From Clostridia bacterium (GTDB lineage: Bacteria; Bacillota_A; Clostridia; Oscillospirales; UBA929): a DNA stretch of 28,695 nucleotides. Positions 13,464 to 20,616 of this stretch are shown piece by piece (positions within the stretch are counted from its first letter, which is position 1; the number at the start of each line of letters is the position of its first letter). The position numbers were made by a program, and so were the translations under genes. Location: assembly GCA_026001245.1 (NCBI GenBank), contig BNZR01000011.1:1-28695 (forward strand). Direction: 5' to 3'. The notes beneath the pieces were generated by a model. That model had not been told where the DNA came from. It ran no database searches and was given only the letters and a program-made list of their open reading frames with translations.

Positions 13464-14369
13464 ATGGGCTTCAACAATTTTTTTCGCCTTGTCTGCGATA
13501 ATTTCTCTGATATATTCCGGCTCCAGCACCTCAATATGCTCCCCAAAGGACAAAATTGTGCCGTACACCCACTCGTCCTCCGGCCATGTTACGGTTACGA
13601 TGTAACTGCCGTCCGGCTGTTTCTCGGCGCTGTCCTCGTCAAACTCATCATAGACACGGTAGGTCATTTCCGGCGCGATTTTTAGTTTGAGGGTCACATC
13701 CTGCTTTTGGTGGGTTGACGGGGCGGGCGATGGCGCGCCCTGCGAGACGATCAGCAAATCCCGCTCGGCGAAATGCTCGTCCGTCACGACCAACTTCTTC
13801 ACCCGCGACAGCTTGAACAGCCGCACGTCCTGCCGCGTCAGGCAAAACGCCTTGACATACCACGCCTTGGACTTGAACCAAAGTTGAATCGGTTCGACGC
13901 GACGGTGGGTCTGTTCGCCGTAGGTGGAGTAGTAGTCAAACTCGGCGATACGCCGTTCCAAAATCGCCGTTTTAAAATCGGCGAATGCGCCGCCGTTTTG
14001 GTAGCCCCAGTCAGTAAAATCTACTTCCAGCCAGTTCGCCGCGCTCTTGTTGAAAATGGTGGACAGCTTTTGCAGAACGCCCTCTGTGTCGGCGGTTTTT
14101 ACACTCGCCAAGCCCTGCAAGGCAGACAAAATTTCGGTCTGCTCTTGTTCACTCAATATGGATTTGTTCAGCACAAACTCCGGCAACAGCGATATGCCGC
14201 CGCCCTTGCCCTTTTCGGTGTAGACCGGGATTCCCGCCAGACTGAGCGTGTCCACATCGCGGTAAATCGTCCGACTGGACACCTCAAAATGTTCCGCCAG
14301 TTCCTTTGCCGTGACGGTTTCCTTGTTCAGCAGTAGGTAGATGATTTCAAACAGGCGGGATTGTTGCAT
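13458..14369 (-). CDS. WYL-domain transcriptional regulator (YafY type)
   Basis: A 303-residue regulator. Residues 1-55 form a DeoR-like winged helix (LFEIIYLLLNKETVTAKELAEHFEVSSRTIYRDVDTLSLAGIPVYTEKGKGGG). The WYL ligand-sensing domain covers about 138-215 (IAEFDYYSTYGEQTHRRVEPIQLWFKSKAWYVKAFCLTRQDVRLFKLSRVKKL), with the AWYV motif. A WCX-like C-terminal extension follows (VTWPEDEWVYGTILSFGEHIEVLEPEYIREIIADK). The ATG follows GAGGTG and lies 3 nt after the preceding gene's stop. WYL proteins sense nucleic-acid or nucleotide ligands and often control DNA-damage or defence genes. It probably acts on the TGACA-N6-TGTCA repeats at this locus (inference). Confidence 0.92.
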   Translation of the reverse strand: MQQSRLFEIIYLLLNKETVTAKELAEHFEVSSRTIYRDVDTLSLAGIPVYTEKGKGGGISLLPEFVLNKSILSEQEQTEILSALQGLASVKTADTEGVLQKLSTIFNKSAANWLEVDFTDWGYQNGGAFADFKTAILERRIAEFDYYSTYGEQTHRRVEPIQLWFKSKAWYVKAFCLTRQDVRLFKLSRVKKLVVTDEHFAERDLLIVSQGAPSPAPSTHQKQDVTLKLKIAPEMTYRVYDEFDEDSAEKQPDGSYIVTVTWPEDEWVYGTILSFGEHIEVLEPEYIREIIADKAKKIVEAHL

Positions 14370-14372
14370 GGG

Positions 14373-15200
14373 TTACACCTCGTTCATATCAAAGTGCAGC
14401 CGTCCGTCTTTTTCGCTCACATATGGCTGAACGTCCTTAATATGCGCATATTCGGGGAAGCGGCACAGGCAATTTCGCAGGGAGCAAATCATAACCGGAT
14501 GATTGATTTTGTCGCTCTCGCTATTCATCACACAGCTTCGACTTATTTGACCGATAATTCTATCCTTATATCGCAAAATCTCCGATTCGGCAAGCTCAAG
14601 AGGCAACTCGGACAGGCACAGCCAATAATACCAAAGCACATTGCCATGAACGCCTTTGCCCCTTAACGCAAGTTTTTCATCCATGTGTTTATTGAAAAAT
14701 TCGAGAAGCTGCGTAATCCATTCGGTTTCATTGGGGGCAACGGTAGCGAGAAAACGCAATACAATCAATGCAGAATGGAAGCACTCTCCAATCGCGCAAT
14801 CGTGATAGCCGTAACAAGTGGTTTTCAAACGCGCAAGAGACCCCGCGACCATATCTTTAATGGCCTGGTCATTTGGCGCAAATAGATGAAGCAAGCGAAT
14901 TATTTCAAGCTCATATGAATTAGCTGATAAGATGTGCGTTTTCGGCGACATTGGGATAACAGTTTGGTATTTCTTATTATCGTTATACGGCGGGATAAAA
15001 TATATGGGGTACATATGACCGTCGCCGTTCTTGTCAACATTGTTCGGATATTTTACGCCTTTATAAAAGCTCTGTTTTGTGCGCTCATCGCTTCGGGCGG
15101 CAAGAAATTGATTCACAATATTGGCTTTTTGCGGTTCGGACAAATTGCCGCCTTGGATAAGGTAGCGGTTAGTTTTTATCATAAGTTCATATGCGGTCAT
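14373..15200 (-). CDS. Conserved protein of unknown function next to radical SAM gene
   Basis: A 275-residue soluble, mostly helical protein with no signal peptide. Recognisable conserved stretches include TAYELMIKTNRYLI at the N-terminus, SEPQKANIVNQFLAARSDE, the segment HMYPIYFIPPYNDNKKYQ, TVIPMSPKTHILSANSYELE, CYGYHDCAIGECFHSALIVLRFLA and the final QPYVSEKDGRLHFDMNE. Histidines and cysteines cluster around YGYHDCAIGECFH, which could bind metal. It follows GAGGAGG, overlaps the radical SAM stop by 4 nt (ATGA), and is 3 nt from the WYL gene, so the three form one unit. The helical repeat pattern would allow another toroid fold; function unknown. Confidence 0.8.
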   Translation of the reverse strand: MTAYELMIKTNRYLIQGGNLSEPQKANIVNQFLAARSDERTKQSFYKGVKYPNNVDKNGDGHMYPIYFIPPYNDNKKYQTVIPMSPKTHILSANSYELEIIRLLHLFAPNDQAIKDMVAGSLARLKTTCYGYHDCAIGECFHSALIVLRFLATVAPNETEWITQLLEFFNKHMDEKLALRGKGVHGNVLWYYWLCLSELPLELAESEILRYKDRIIGQISRSCVMNSESDKINHPVMICSLRNCLCRFPEYAHIKDVQPYVSEKDGRLHFDMNEV

Positions 15201-16084
15201 TGTGATTCCTCCTCAAACAGCGACAACTGCCGCTCTTTTTCTTCAAATTTGTGCAGATAGGCGAACACCTCATCGGGTCTGTATGGAATCCCTTGCTTGC
15301 GGCACACATCCTCATAAGTTGCCCACAGCTGCGCATTGTTTGGGCTGTTGCATTCGTAACTGTTGCCGAAAGTGCGGATATATTTCTGCTTCATGTCGGG
15401 GAAATGCTCGTCCAATTTTTTATAAAAATACTCGCGGTCGCCTTCGCGCAAAGTCACCCCAAAGCCGAAACAGATAACACCGCGCAATTTGGAGCGAACG
15501 CAATAATCTAATATCCCGCGCAAATTTTCCTCTGTGTCGTTGATAAACGGCAGAATGGGCGACGGCCACACCACGGTAGGGATGCCCGCGTCCCGCAGCG
15601 TTTCCAGCGCGGCGAAACGCTCCGCCGTGGTCGAAACGTTCGGCTCAACAATGCGGCACAGGTTTTCATCAAAGGTGGTCAAGGTCATCTGCACCACGCA
15701 TTTTGCGTTGGCGTTGATGGCTTTGAGTAAATCCAAATCCCGCAGAATCCTCGCGGATTTCGTCTGTATCGCCAGCCCGAAGCCGTATTTTTCAATGAGC
15801 TCCAGACATTGCCGCGTGATTTGTAGTTCGTTCTCAAGTGGAATATACGGATCGCACATGGCACCCGTGCCAATCATGCAAGGTTTGCGTTTGCGGCGAA
15901 GCTGCTCCTCCAAAATCCGCACCGCGTCCCGCTTGACCTCGATGTCCTCAAAATCGTGCTTCATTTGATAGCAGATGGAGCGGGCATCGCAATAAATACA
16001 GCCGTGGGTGCAGCCGCGATAAAGATTCATCCCGTTTTGCGGGGAGAGGATTGTTTTATAGTCAGCGTAGTGCAATCGCGGCAC
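15197..16084 (-). CDS. Radical SAM protein, SPL (spore photoproduct lyase-like) family
   Basis: A 295-residue radical SAM enzyme. The cluster-binding motif is C25-THG-C29-IY-C32 in MNLYRGCTHGCIYCDARS, the form of SPL-family proteins. Further family features are IGTGAMCDPYIPLENELQITRQCLELIEKYGFGLAIQTKS, VQMTLTTFDENLCRIVEPN and PTVVWPSPILPFINDTEENLRGIL. It would bind a [4Fe-4S] cluster and cleave S-adenosylmethionine to form a radical; the substrate is unknown, and most SPL-like proteins outside spores are uncharacterised. An AAAGGAGGTG site stands before the ATG. It is the first gene of the SAM-unknown-WYL unit and has its own promoter. Confidence 0.92.
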   Translation of the reverse strand: MPRLHYADYKTILSPQNGMNLYRGCTHGCIYCDARSICYQMKHDFEDIEVKRDAVRILEEQLRRKRKPCMIGTGAMCDPYIPLENELQITRQCLELIEKYGFGLAIQTKSARILRDLDLLKAINANAKCVVQMTLTTFDENLCRIVEPNVSTTAERFAALETLRDAGIPTVVWPSPILPFINDTEENLRGILDYCVRSKLRGVICFGFGVTLREGDREYFYKKLDEHFPDMKQKYIRTFGNSYECNSPNNAQLWATYEDVCRKQGIPYRPDEVFAYLHKFEEKERQLSLFEEESQ

Positions 16085-16111
16085 CTCCTTTGCGGTGGGA
16101 TTTATAAGACT

Positions 16112-16120
16112 ATTATAGCA
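16112..16120 (-). promoter_or_regulatory. Extended -10 promoter of the radical SAM operon
   Basis: On the minus strand TGC-TATAAT forms an extended -10 about 30 nt upstream of the start codon. No consensus -35 is at 17 bp; that position is occupied by the 24-bp repeat, so a bound regulator would overlap the -35 region. Confidence 0.6.
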
Positions 16121-16128
16121 TATAAAGT

Positions 16129-16152
16129 TGACAACAGTGTGTCATATTATAA
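16129..16152 (-). promoter_or_regulatory. 24-bp repeat, copy 2 (candidate WYL operator)
   Basis: The minus-strand core is TGACA-CACTGT-TGTCA, a 5-bp inverted repeat centred about 32 nt upstream of the expected transcript start of the radical SAM gene. The repeat also includes the TTATAA that ends the upstream toroid gene. Its position suits a repressor, or an activator touching the -35 region. Confidence 0.6.
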
Positions 16153-17007
16153 TTTTTGCAACAACTTCATCACTCGAATCGTGCAATCACGTTTTCTATC
16201 ATCAACCTTTCGCCACGAATCCGACAGCGGGAAGTAAATGCCGTCCTTAACGGCGGAACCCATATCCCATTGTCCGTTTTGGTCTTGTTGATTTTTCAGC
16301 CATGCGGCTACAAATCCGAGCTTTTCAGGAGCAAGCGAATATTCCGATAATAACTCAATTGCAGATAAATATCTACTCGCTTTGCGGGAAGAGAATTGCT
16401 CCGGCAGGGTATCCAAGGCACTTTCATAAATATAGTAAATGCCTCTTTGATGTGCCAGCACATAGTCCAACATTAGTGATTCAACCTCACTGCTTAACAA
16501 TCCGGGCAACAGAGCCAATTGATAAAACACGACGAAATCAGCCATGCACCCCGCCTTTGGATTCAGCTTTACAAATTCGCTTTCGTATGCCGCAACATAA
16601 CTCGCCCCTGAATATGCACCGCTCTGAAAGGCACGAGTGATGATGCTTGCCCACTTGTTTGCGACGACCAGCGCAGCATTGTTATCGCGGTCAAATAAGC
16701 GTATCCATGTTGCAAGCATTAAATCACCATATGTTTTTGAATCGTGTTTCTTTTCATGGAAAACGGTGGGGTGCGGTTGGTTCAAGTTGTGTTCCATGTA
16801 AGCCAGCGCACGGACTATCGGCTCATCGTCTTTCGTCAGCCCCAAAATACGAAGCCGCCTAAGTGCCTGTTCTGTTGTCATCGGCCGTTCTTTGGTCGGT
16901 TGGCTCAATGTGTGGAAATGCCCCCATGAGCCGTCCTCAAGCTGGAGGTCAACAATCTGTTTCACCCATTTACTGCTGTAAATAGTTGTTTCTTTTGTCA
17001 TCGTCAT
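16147..17007 (-). CDS. Toroid (prenyltransferase/squalene-cyclase-like repeat) protein
   Basis: A 286-residue protein starting MTMTKETTIYSSKWVKQIVDLQLEDGSWGHFHTLS. The LQLEDGSWG segment is a QW motif of the alpha/alpha-toroid superfamily, and a second appears at NQQDQNGQWDMGSAVKDGIYFPLSDSW. Between them are paired helices (TTEQALRRLRILGL, VESLMLDYVLAHQRGIYYIYESAL). No DDxD-type cyclase motif is seen, so enzyme activity is doubtful. The stop codon is part of the 24-bp repeat in front of the radical SAM promoter, 63 nt from the next gene. The VOC gene ends only 3 nt upstream, so it may belong to the upstream transcript. Confidence 0.75.
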   Translation of the reverse strand: MTMTKETTIYSSKWVKQIVDLQLEDGSWGHFHTLSQPTKERPMTTEQALRRLRILGLTKDDEPIVRALAYMEHNLNQPHPTVFHEKKHDSKTYGDLMLATWIRLFDRDNNAALVVANKWASIITRAFQSGAYSGASYVAAYESEFVKLNPKAGCMADFVVFYQLALLPGLLSSEVESLMLDYVLAHQRGIYYIYESALDTLPEQFSSRKASRYLSAIELLSEYSLAPEKLGFVAAWLKNQQDQNGQWDMGSAVKDGIYFPLSDSWRKVDDRKRDCTIRVMKLLQKL

Positions 17008-17010
17008 TCC

Positions 17011-17382
17011 TCACTTTCTGCACAAGCAAAACGGATGCCCTTCCGGGTCAAGCAGCGTGACGAAATGTTCGCCGCCGTATTGACTTTCGGGTTTTGTCGC
17101 CCCAAGTATGAGGGCTTCTTTCACAGCAGTGGGCAAATCGTCCACTTGAAAATTGAAGTGCATTTGCTTTTGCTGTTCGCCGGGTTCTTCTGGCCAGACG
17201 GGCGGGATGTAATCGAAGTCACAGCCCATGAACAGAATCACTAAACCATTGTCGGCAATGAGTGCTGGGCAATTGTAGAGGGTGCGCCGCTCCCAACCTG
17301 TGAGAGCAGCGTAAAACCCTCGCAACTTTTCAGGGTTGCCGGCATCAATGGAAAGATCACCGATGGTGAGGTTGTTAATCAT
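17011..17382 (-). CDS. VOC-family (glyoxalase/bleomycin resistance-like) protein
   Basis: A 123-residue VOC protein. It reads INNLTIGDLSIDAGNPEKLRGFYAALTGWE in the first βαβββ unit and MHFNFQVDDLPTAVKEALILGATKPESQYGGEHFVTLLDPEGHPFCLC in the second, with the metal-type H and E positions largely kept. Members act as glyoxalases, dioxygenases or drug-binding resistance proteins. GAGGAGG lies six bases from the ATG at 17382; a Met codon directly before it is a less well spaced choice. It sits between a P-loop gene and a toroid gene. Substrate unknown. Confidence 0.85.
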   Translation of the reverse strand: MINNLTIGDLSIDAGNPEKLRGFYAALTGWERRTLYNCPALIADNGLVILFMGCDFDYIPPVWPEEPGEQQKQMHFNFQVDDLPTAVKEALILGATKPESQYGGEHFVTLLDPEGHPFCLCRK

Positions 17383-17401
17383 CATATTCCTCCTCATGGT
17401 T

Positions 17402-17893
17402 TTATTCCAAAATCAGTATGCAATAAAATGTCTTATCATTTTTTGCCTTATGATTGTTCCAGTCGCCCTCTATAGCTACTTTCATCTTTTGGGCATCTTC
17501 AAAAGCAACATTTCTTTTTTTGCAGTGCGCTAAAAGCAAATCATCAGTTATATCAAGATATACGACCGCTTCACAATCGACAATCACCGACGAAAATAAC
17601 GGGCATCCGGGTTCGGCTTTCAAATATTTGTAGGTAAGGCGGTCTACTTCATCACCCAATTCCTTACACCAAGGCTTTTGAAGCAGCTCATTTAGGTGTG
17701 CTGTTTCGTGTTCCGGCAGATTAGGCCAGAGTACGGCATCCATATCAACGCAATGGTAGTCTGCTAAGAGGTTCACAAGGGTAGTTTTACCGGCACAAGT
17801 TGTGCCAATAACGCATATTCGCTCATCCTTGTGCCGCTCGAAGATTGCCTTCAAAGTGTTCAATGTTTCTTGGGTAGAAAAATTACAAGCCAT
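17402..17893 (-). CDS. P-loop NTPase / small kinase-like protein
   Basis: A 163-residue protein with a Walker A motif GTTCAGKTT near residues 30-38 (ICVIGTTCAGKTTLVNLLADY) and a later VVYLDITDDLLLAHCKKRN, a pattern seen in small nucleoside or shikimate-type kinases and uncharacterised AAA proteins. No helicase or transporter features are present. An unusual Cys inside the P-loop (TTCAGK) is notable. GGAGGG precedes the ATG and lies inside the end of the MmcQ remnant. It may phosphorylate a small molecule, in keeping with the surrounding modifying enzymes (inference). Confidence 0.75.
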   Translation of the reverse strand: MACNFSTQETLNTLKAIFERHKDERICVIGTTCAGKTTLVNLLADYHCVDMDAVLWPNLPEHETAHLNELLQKPWCKELGDEVDRLTYKYLKAEPGCPLFSSVIVDCEAVVYLDITDDLLLAHCKKRNVAFEDAQKMKVAIEGDWNNHKAKNDKTFYCILILE

Positions 17894-17896
17894 GTG

Positions 17897-17992
17897 TTAT
17901 CCCTCCAATTCTTTTTGCACATATTTCGGCAGTTTGCCGACCACCACCGCATAGGCGTGGTCAATCATACTGATAATTTCTTCGTCAGGCAC
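17897..17992 (-). pseudogene. MmcQ/YjbR-family C-terminal remnant
   Basis: The minus strand reads VPDEEIISMIDHAYAVVVGK and LPKYVQKELEG then a stop, which is the conserved C-terminal end of MmcQ/YjbR (CyaY-like fold) proteins. Only about 31 residues remain. The frame is closed a few codons upstream by a stop, and no start with a ribosome binding site is present. The remainder was lost at the junction with the phosphatase-GNAT gene. Confidence 0.7.
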
Positions 17993-18014
17993 GGTACATC
18001 CTAATCATGCTTTC

Positions 18015-19310
18015 TCAATAATACTTGAATCCCAATGATTCATACATTCGCTTTGCCTCAGGGAACGCTCTCGCAGTGATAATTTTCGACCCATTCGTAA
18101 ATGCTTTATCTATCGCACAGGCGCACACGGCTTTGGCAAATCCATGATGCCGATATTCTTCGAGTGTTCCGACAAATTCAAGGGATGAACCCCCATTGTT
18201 ATCTATGATTGCGGCGACAGTTACGGGTGTTTTTCCTTCATAGCCAATATAGGGGATGAGCAATCCTTTTTCGCACAGATGAAAATGGTTTTCGCAGTGG
18301 ATGTCGGGAAAACCGCCATGCAAAATCTGATTGGTCATATCTGCCCACAGGCCAAAATCTTCTATACTGTGAACACGCTTTATTTTAACATCGGACGCGG
18401 CGTAGTTAGGCTGTTCAAATGGCAGGATTGCCATGTATGCCTCTCCGTCATTTGGTTCAGGCTGCGATTTTGGCACGGGTTCACCTTGCAATAAATCCAA
18501 GACTCTTTCAGAGGAACACATACTCCACCAAACAGGCATATGTAACGTCTTAATTTCAGCAATTTTCTCTTTCGCCACATCTTCCGAAAGCTGTTCTAAC
18601 CGAACATCAAACACAAAACATACACCGTGTTCGCCAGACTTTGGGCGAATCACGCTGTAAACTCCATTATCGGTGAAATCCATATGCTTCGCATCGCCGA
18701 GCAGTCGCAAATAGAAGTTTGCACCATTGTCAATGTGCCTAATGACTGTCTGCTTGTCCATGCCACCATAAACCTCATGGCATTTCAACTCGCAGTTTTT
18801 CAAAAAATAGCTGTCAAATTCTTCTCTTGTCATGTCGCTGAAATAAGTTTCTATCACACGGCAAACCCCTCCATGACTGGCAATCATCACGTTTTGTTTA
18901 GGATAGCTTGCGATGATTTCATCAAGTGCTGCATAAACACGGTGCGCTAACTGTAACAACGATTCGCCAGTTTTCCCAAGCCGAACGCCAAATGCTTGCT
19001 TGCCTTTTTGAAACTGCTGATAGACATCGCTGGAACGGTCAAGACCCTCAAATTTACCATAATCCCATTCGGTCAGCCGCCTATCAATTATAACAAGCTT
19101 GTTCATTTTCTCCGCCACAATGTTTGCTGTTGTCAACGCACGTTGCAGGGGCGATGTGATGATGATGTCAATATCCTTTTCTAACGCTATGCAAGCCAAC
19201 ACCTTCGCTTGTGCCAACCCTTTTTCCGTAAGGGCAACATCACTGACTCCGCAAACCTTGTTTGCGGCATTCCATTCAGTTTCGCCGTGCCGGGTGAAAT
19301 ACAGTTTCAT
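18015..19310 (-). CDS. Histidine phosphatase - GNAT acetyltransferase fusion
   Basis: A 431-residue two-domain protein. Residues 1-180 are a histidine phosphatase (phosphoglycerate mutase-like): RHGETEWN with catalytic His8, SPLQRALTTA, LTEWDYGKFEGL and the second His in ASHGGVCRV near 146. From about 184 (MDKQTVIRHIDNGANFYLRLL) an acetyltransferase region begins; the acetyl-CoA fold is SSLEFVGTLEEYRHHGFAKAVCACAI, followed by ARAFPEAKRMYESLGFKYY, typical of the GNAT C-terminus. Each domain is normally a separate protein, and M184 would be a natural start for the second. It overlaps the next upstream gene by 4 nt. It probably acts on a phosphorylated or amino small molecule; substrate unknown. 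Confidence 0.88.
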   Translation of the reverse strand: MKLYFTRHGETEWNAANKVCGVSDVALTEKGLAQAKVLACIALEKDIDIIITSPLQRALTTANIVAEKMNKLVIIDRRLTEWDYGKFEGLDRSSDVYQQFQKGKQAFGVRLGKTGESLLQLAHRVYAALDEIIASYPKQNVMIASHGGVCRVIETYFSDMTREEFDSYFLKNCELKCHEVYGGMDKQTVIRHIDNGANFYLRLLGDAKHMDFTDNGVYSVIRPKSGEHGVCFVFDVRLEQLSEDVAKEKIAEIKTLHMPVWWSMCSSERVLDLLQGEPVPKSQPEPNDGEAYMAILPFEQPNYAASDVKIKRVHSIEDFGLWADMTNQILHGGFPDIHCENHFHLCEKGLLIPYIGYEGKTPVTVAAIIDNNGGSSLEFVGTLEEYRHHGFAKAVCACAIDKAFTNGSKIITARAFPEAKRMYESLGFKYY

Positions 19311-19885
19311 AGACTCACGTCCTCTTGCTTAAAATAATCCTCAGCGAGGATGGCGTAACCAAATGCATCGCGCCAAGTATGCCCAAGTACCCTGTTGGAT
19401 TTCCGTGATTTTCTGTAATGCGCTTCACGCCTCATACCGAGTTTTTCCATGATGTGCCACGAGGCAACATTTTCACTGTCGCAGTGGGCAATTATTCTGC
19501 GGAGTCGGAGTTGTTCAAATGCAAATTTCATGACGGCTTTTGCCGCTTCTGTAGCATAACCATTGCCTTGATTTTCTCCGCTAATCAGCCATCCAATCTC
19601 AACCTCGCCATTACCAACGGCCTCTTTCCCGCCGATATAAAGTCCTATGTTACCGATTAGCGTTCCTGAATCTTTTCTTGTCAAGCCAAATTCAAAAATG
19701 TTATCATTTGTGACTGAATCGGAGATTAGCTTATTTGTATCCTCTGGCGTATTCGGCTCGTAATACATATATTTTTTGATTTGCTCATCGCTCATATATG
19801 CGTGAACAGATTCAAAATCCGTTTCACGAAGTGGTTGCAGAATCAGCCGCTCGGTTTCGAGTGTTACTGTGCCTTTGTGTGTCAT
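19307..19885 (-). CDS. GNAT N-acetyltransferase (RimJ/RimL-like)
   Basis: A 192-residue acetyltransferase of the RimJ/RimL type. It reads LETERLILQPLRETDFESVHAYMSDEQ at the N-terminus, VEIGWLISGENQGNGYATEAAKAVMKFAFEQLRLRRIIAHCDSENVASWHIMEKLGMRREAHYRKS in the acetyl-CoA core, where Q-G-N-G-Y-A is the pyrophosphate-binding loop. Such enzymes acetylate ribosomal proteins or small amines; in this setting a small molecule or peptide is plausible. It overlaps the HAD gene's stop (19882-19885) and the phosphatase-GNAT start by 4 nt each. Confidence 0.92.
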   Translation of the reverse strand: MTHKGTVTLETERLILQPLRETDFESVHAYMSDEQIKKYMYYEPNTPEDTNKLISDSVTNDNIFEFGLTRKDSGTLIGNIGLYIGGKEAVGNGEVEIGWLISGENQGNGYATEAAKAVMKFAFEQLRLRRIIAHCDSENVASWHIMEKLGMRREAHYRKSRKSNRVLGHTWRDAFGYAILAEDYFKQEDVSL

Positions 19886-20616
19886 CTCACTCCCTCCAAT
19901 ATCTCAATTAATTCCCGCCAGTCGTAGATATGTAGATGCTCACAGGTCGGTTCTCCTTCATTTGCTGTCCACGGCGATGTTTCCACCGCCTCGCCTGTGT
20001 ACCACACAGGAAATATCCCCACTGCGGCGGCAGCATCAACATCCGCTTTTGCGGAATCACCGCAATACCACACATCGGATGGCAACAAGTCAGCTTTGTT
20101 CAGTGCCAATTCAAACAAAACAGGCGATGGTTTGCGAATGCCATATGCACTTGATGCTATGATAAATTCAAAATCAGACTGTGGCAACAACTCCTTTATG
20201 CGCCGTTTCAAAGCAGTTTCAGAAATACTAAAATTGCTGATTACGCCCATACGGATTCCTTGTGCCTTCAAATAGACGAGTGTTTTTTCAACATACGGCA
20301 TTTTCGCTCCGCAACTGCAAGAATCGAAAAAGATTTGCTCCTGTTCTTCAAGTGATATTGAAAACTCAATCCCTAAATACTCGTAGAGTAATCGTTGGAA
20401 GCAGAGGTTTGGCACTTCCATCTCCATCGCACGACCGAGGAAATGTGTCTTGCTGTGCAATTCTGCCGCAAAATCATTGACATGCTTCGGCGAAAGGTTG
20501 CGCGGATTTTTTAAAGCATACTGCATGATGGCTTCTGTTCCGCGCAGGATGCTTTGCTCCGGCTCATACAGCAAGGTATGACCATAGTCAAACAGTATCA
20601 TTTTGGGAGTTGTCAT
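19882..20616 (-). CDS. HAD-superfamily hydrolase with altered motif I
   Basis: A 244-residue HAD protein: motif I ILFDYGHTLL near residues 7-16, a helical cap (about 20-110), motif II GVISNFSIS, motif III KPSPVLFELAL and motif IV WYCGDSAKADVDAAAAVGIFPVWY. The nucleophile Asp10 is present, but the usual acid/base Asp two residues later is Gly12 (DYG instead of DxD). This variant occurs in some HAD groups and may mean a slower phosphatase or a different reaction. Start and stop overlap both neighbours by 4 nt. Likely a small-molecule phosphatase; substrate not predictable. Confidence 0.88.
   Translation of the reverse strand: MTTPKMILFDYGHTLLYEPEQSILRGTEAIMQYALKNPRNLSPKHVNDFAAELHSKTHFLGRAMEMEVPNLCFQRLLYEYLGIEFSISLEEQEQIFFDSCSCGAKMPYVEKTLVYLKAQGIRMGVISNFSISETALKRRIKELLPQSDFEFIIASSAYGIRKPSPVLFELALNKADLLPSDVWYCGDSAKADVDAAAAVGIFPVWYTGEAVETSPWTANEGEPTCEHLHIYDWRELIEILEGVR

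Noticed and set aside
13773..14336. A 187-residue + strand frame opposite the WYL gene
   Set aside because: The WYL protein on the other strand has full domain motifs; this frame reflects its codon bias only.
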